Positions 7,501-8,267 of a stretch of DNA of 8,267 nt are shown piece after piece. Position numbers and translations under genes: made by a program. The notes under the pieces are model-generated. The model made no database searches. It saw nothing but the letters and a program-made list of their open reading frames with translations, and was not told the DNA's origin. Source of the stretch: Candidatus Latescibacterota bacterium (GTDB lineage Bacteria; JAAXHH01; JABIQT01); assembly GCA_018667995.1 (NCBI GenBank), contig JABIQT010000185.1:1-8267 (forward strand). The letters are read 5' to 3'. The stretch's first letter is position 1. Every line of letters begins with the position of its first letter.

Positions 7501-7915
7501 TCAGGCCGTGGATGAGGGAGAGGAAGCAGGATTCTCCAAGAAAGGTGGCAAGGACGATGTCACTTCATCCAACGGAGAGTCGTTTTCCTACAAATACAAC
7601 GTCTCCAATCAACCGGGTGTTCGATCCGCATTTGAGTATGTGAATCACTCGCAGGAGACCAGCTTCACCATGCATCGATTGACGTGGGTGGGATTCATGA
7701 ACTCGAGGACTTCCACTGTCAAGGACGGCAACTATGACACGCTCAGTTTCACAGGATTCGGGACCTGGAGCAAGGACCTGGAACCCGTTCCAAGACTGGC
7801 GAACGTCCAGGTCTCTACCTCACGCCAGACACCCTATGTGAGTATACAAATCGATGGAGGATTCACCTCCAATGTCAACACCAAACCAGCGGAGATAGAT
7901 GACGTTCGTCCGTAA
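4508..7915 (+). CDS. Large protein with degenerate SGNH/GDSL-hydrolase-like domain and duplicated beta-rich C-terminal domains
   Basis: The 1135-residue product begins with a helical N-terminus (1-80) whose first turn, ETIKSII, resembles the start of the 412-residue neighbour. Residues about 113-458 look like an SGNH/GDSL hydrolase: VVLGEGLAAG (115-124) sits where block I GDSL is expected, VVELGYHEV (258-266) at the G-x-N-D block, TIPDPGDTAYF (306-316) at the usual 'PD..pyf' strand, and NGYYPGATGQALIAND (435-450) at the D-x-x-H-P block. The nucleophile Ser is Gly120, Asn-Asp is His-Glu, and the Asp/His dyad is Asn/Tyr, so it is probably non-catalytic. Residues 460-560 form an acidic, low-complexity linker. 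Residues about 595-770 and 815-1000 are two similar beta-rich copies, and the conserved-looking tail (1050-1126) includes NSRTSTV and SNVNTKP. No clear signal peptide is seen; residues 7-20 are mildly hydrophobic. It likely binds a ligand or scaffolds its operon partners (inference). Confidence 0.85.
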   Translation: MRETIKSIISFSMAVPLFGVKQISQMLSGDKEDIQDSSTTSALDTVARATEEQLDSRMHGLYKGGDTIQRSVVDLIFNTISSETESSTPASVLTDEDAPPPVSVKSGNLDVKTFVVLGEGLAAGMGDFSLSEESQITSFSALLGRQFGTEFNQPLLEAPGLGDLAGFPELPVRVPALLQTTGLSEFPPTHAVHNLSIPGYHLEDALQRRPIEPLVHRSDAKQTLTNMTLGMPDMIHEGDGPLMTQLEYALRWPPTVSVVELGYHEVVEAAVAQGPDALPDLKTFRENFGRLLSDLRASGSEVIAMTIPDPGDTAYFSSIESAASLLKVKPSALMAAYHLNQGDRISVDGLMEMGCHLIAGEASPLPEGSVVPGVWLEQVSNHVSAMNKDILVLAQEHTAVAYDLNGLFKRVQEIGISLGSRRLTADFLGGFYQLNGYYPGATGQALIANDVLRLLNSIYDAEFAPVDLGLVIARDPVADYRRAEGPVLASEDLFGPDRTQEPEVRSQSDLGVDHSPTDPIADVKIESDGNEEIGAILEDFKSELPLTLPTSLEQVLPIDKEASFYGDAIRGVNCRNEKEALWGSGRELLFGGLAMVDSHLQGQIRIKFKQPVDHVTHFEVSHEEGMVGDNGILKAPQFFKLPACHNSVKDDPELVSSGKLNLETGEVTDLEIHYRFMNTALLSLVRANPKFPDVPISFPGKYGSAWARFEQRSDGNLDFSFFGTTFVPLGMVLKERARFPLPFCSPTLQYATIPAHGMQLHPHIHLSTKPPEAAGTDLVPEIPTNTIREYTTFAHNTSFGDKFSLNMSELGGEATGRSQLLGRVEVQFGERFGDSVSVAVTCFSPGGIMLSPNPPPSLLTESFPGRLFGGLQGHNETLRFPKLSYALTNVYCLDDPFDLSVGAVNLKSGRLLNELLHRGLIGQDLFFALLEVEPRTPKESFQFRGPALFEADSKGQLVFRFKGQVTIPYPETFLFPAPDLKNGFAAGPGSILDPFLWIQAVDEGEEAGFSKKGGKDDVTSSNGESFSYKYNVSNQPGVRSAFEYVNHSQETSFTMHRLTWVGFMNSRTSTVKDGNYDTLSFTGFGTWSKDLEPVPRLANVQVSTSRQTPYVSIQIDGGFTSNVNTKPAEIDDVRP

Positions 7916-8074
7916 CGACTATACGCGAGGATTAGCAGACGAAACGGACGCTGTTTCTGAATGACCGAGATCTCAGAGTTTCACCAGTAACTTTCCTGGC
8001 ATCGCTCAGTGGCCAGGTGTCTCCTCACACGACTCCAGTGACCTGACCGGTGGGACCGGAAATATGGAGACAAC

Positions 8075-8130
8075 TTGGGGATGGCTCCCAATGTGACTGG
8101 CAAGCGACTCACATTGGGTCGATAGGACCC
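8075..8130 (+). promoter_or_regulatory. Chain of mutually exclusive hairpins, attenuator-like leader
   Basis: Segment B, CCCAATGTGA (8087-8096), is the exact reverse complement of segment C, TCACATTGGG (8109-8118): a perfect 10-bp stem with a 12-nt loop. Segment A, TTGGG (8075-8079), can instead pair with CCCAA at the start of B (8087-8091). GGGTC (8116-8120), which shares its GGG with C, can pair with GACCC (8126-8130). A:B, B:C and C:D pairing therefore exclude one another in the way known leader switches do. The symmetry is seen directly; a regulatory role for the gene starting at 8253 is inference. The B:C palindrome could also be a protein-binding operator. Confidence 0.4.
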
Positions 8131-8195
8131 CGTAACACGGAAATTCAAGTATACGCCTAATGACAACTAAGGATGGCAATCATAACGGAGCAACC

Positions 8196-8219
8196 ATGGT
8201 GCAGCAGAGCACCGAATAG
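8196..8219 (+). CDS. Possible 7-codon leader peptide (MVQQSTE)
   Basis: An ATG at 8196 has GGAG (8187-8190) five nucleotides upstream and encodes MVQQSTE before a TAG at 8217-8219. It ends 33 nt before the next gene's ATG and lies downstream of the hairpin chain. Its composition shows no run of one amino acid, as a classical attenuation leader would. It may be a translated uORF or chance. Confidence 0.2.
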   Translation: MVQQSTE

Positions 8220-8252
8220 CTTCATAGTCAATTACATTCAGAAAGGAAAATC

Positions 8253-8267
8253 ATGAGATTGAGATTA
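8253..8267 (+). CDS. Start of a further gene, cut by the window edge (MRLRL...)
   Basis: An ATG at 8253 follows an A-rich SD (AAAGGA, 8242-8247) with 5-nt spacing, and the five visible codons read MRLRL. The Arg/Leu start would fit the n-region of a signal peptide, but five residues cannot show this. The RBS quality makes a real start likely. Confidence 0.55.

Larger units (their letters stand above)
7916..8252 (+). other. Gene-free stretch with several inverted repeats, leader of the next gene
   Basis: No ORF of convincing length is present. Small stems are CCTGGC/GCCAGG (7995-8000 with 8012-8017) and CCGGT/ACCGG (8047-8051 with 8055-8059). A stronger linked set lies at 8075-8130 and is listed separately. 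No hairpin is followed by a T-run, so I see no intrinsic terminator for the large gene, and I see no convincing sigma-70 promoter for the next gene. Confidence 0.6.

Noticed and set aside
4440-7976. The 10-mer GAGATCTCAG occurs just after two genes (4440-4449 and 7967-7976)
   Set aside because: Many 10-mer matches are expected by chance in a window of this size and the flanks do not match.
7996-8060. tRNA-like stretch containing GCTCAGTGG, which resembles a D-loop
   Set aside because: No T-arm GGTTCGA-type sequence, anticodon stem or acceptor pairing could be found around it.

Overview
The window is bacterial: closely packed genes all on the + strand, good Shine-Dalgarno sites, moderate GC (roughly 53-55% by eye) and no introns. 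Nothing identifies a species. No mobile element, rRNA, tRNA or CRISPR array is visible.

Layout from left to right: (1) positions 2-892, the 3' part of a gene whose product is a clear paralogue of the protein at 1925-3163; (2) 937-1557, a DinB-fold protein with an intact three-histidine metal site; (3) a 128-nt gap holding a perfect 9-bp inverted repeat; (4) 1686-1895, a small 69-residue protein of unknown function; (5) 1925-3163, the full-length paralogue of gene 1, with repeated Gly-rich 'H-x-G-x-G' helical motifs that recall the DUF1702 family known from enediyne clusters (tentative); (6) 3185-4441, an unrecognised 418-residue soluble protein; (7) 4508-7915, a 1135-residue multidomain protein with an SGNH/GDSL-hydrolase-like domain whose catalytic residues all appear replaced, an acidic linker and two copies of a beta-rich domain; (8) a 352-nt stretch with no long gene but with a chain of mutually exclusive hairpins and a 7-codon mini-ORF, leading into (9) the first five codons of another gene at 8253.

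The spacing (44, 128, 29, 21 and 66 nt) and common strand suggest one or two transcription units, with a possible break or regulatory point in the 128-nt gap. No pathway can be assigned with confidence. The set looks like one cooperating system: two paralogous DUF1702-like proteins, two unrecognised proteins, and a large protein whose hydrolase-like domain seems to be a non-catalytic scaffold or binding module. The N-termini of the second paralogue and the large protein also resemble each other, which hints at a shared targeting or assembly module. These functional links are inference. The directly visible facts are the paralogy, the DinB triad, the degenerate SGNH blocks, the internal duplication and the inverted repeats.
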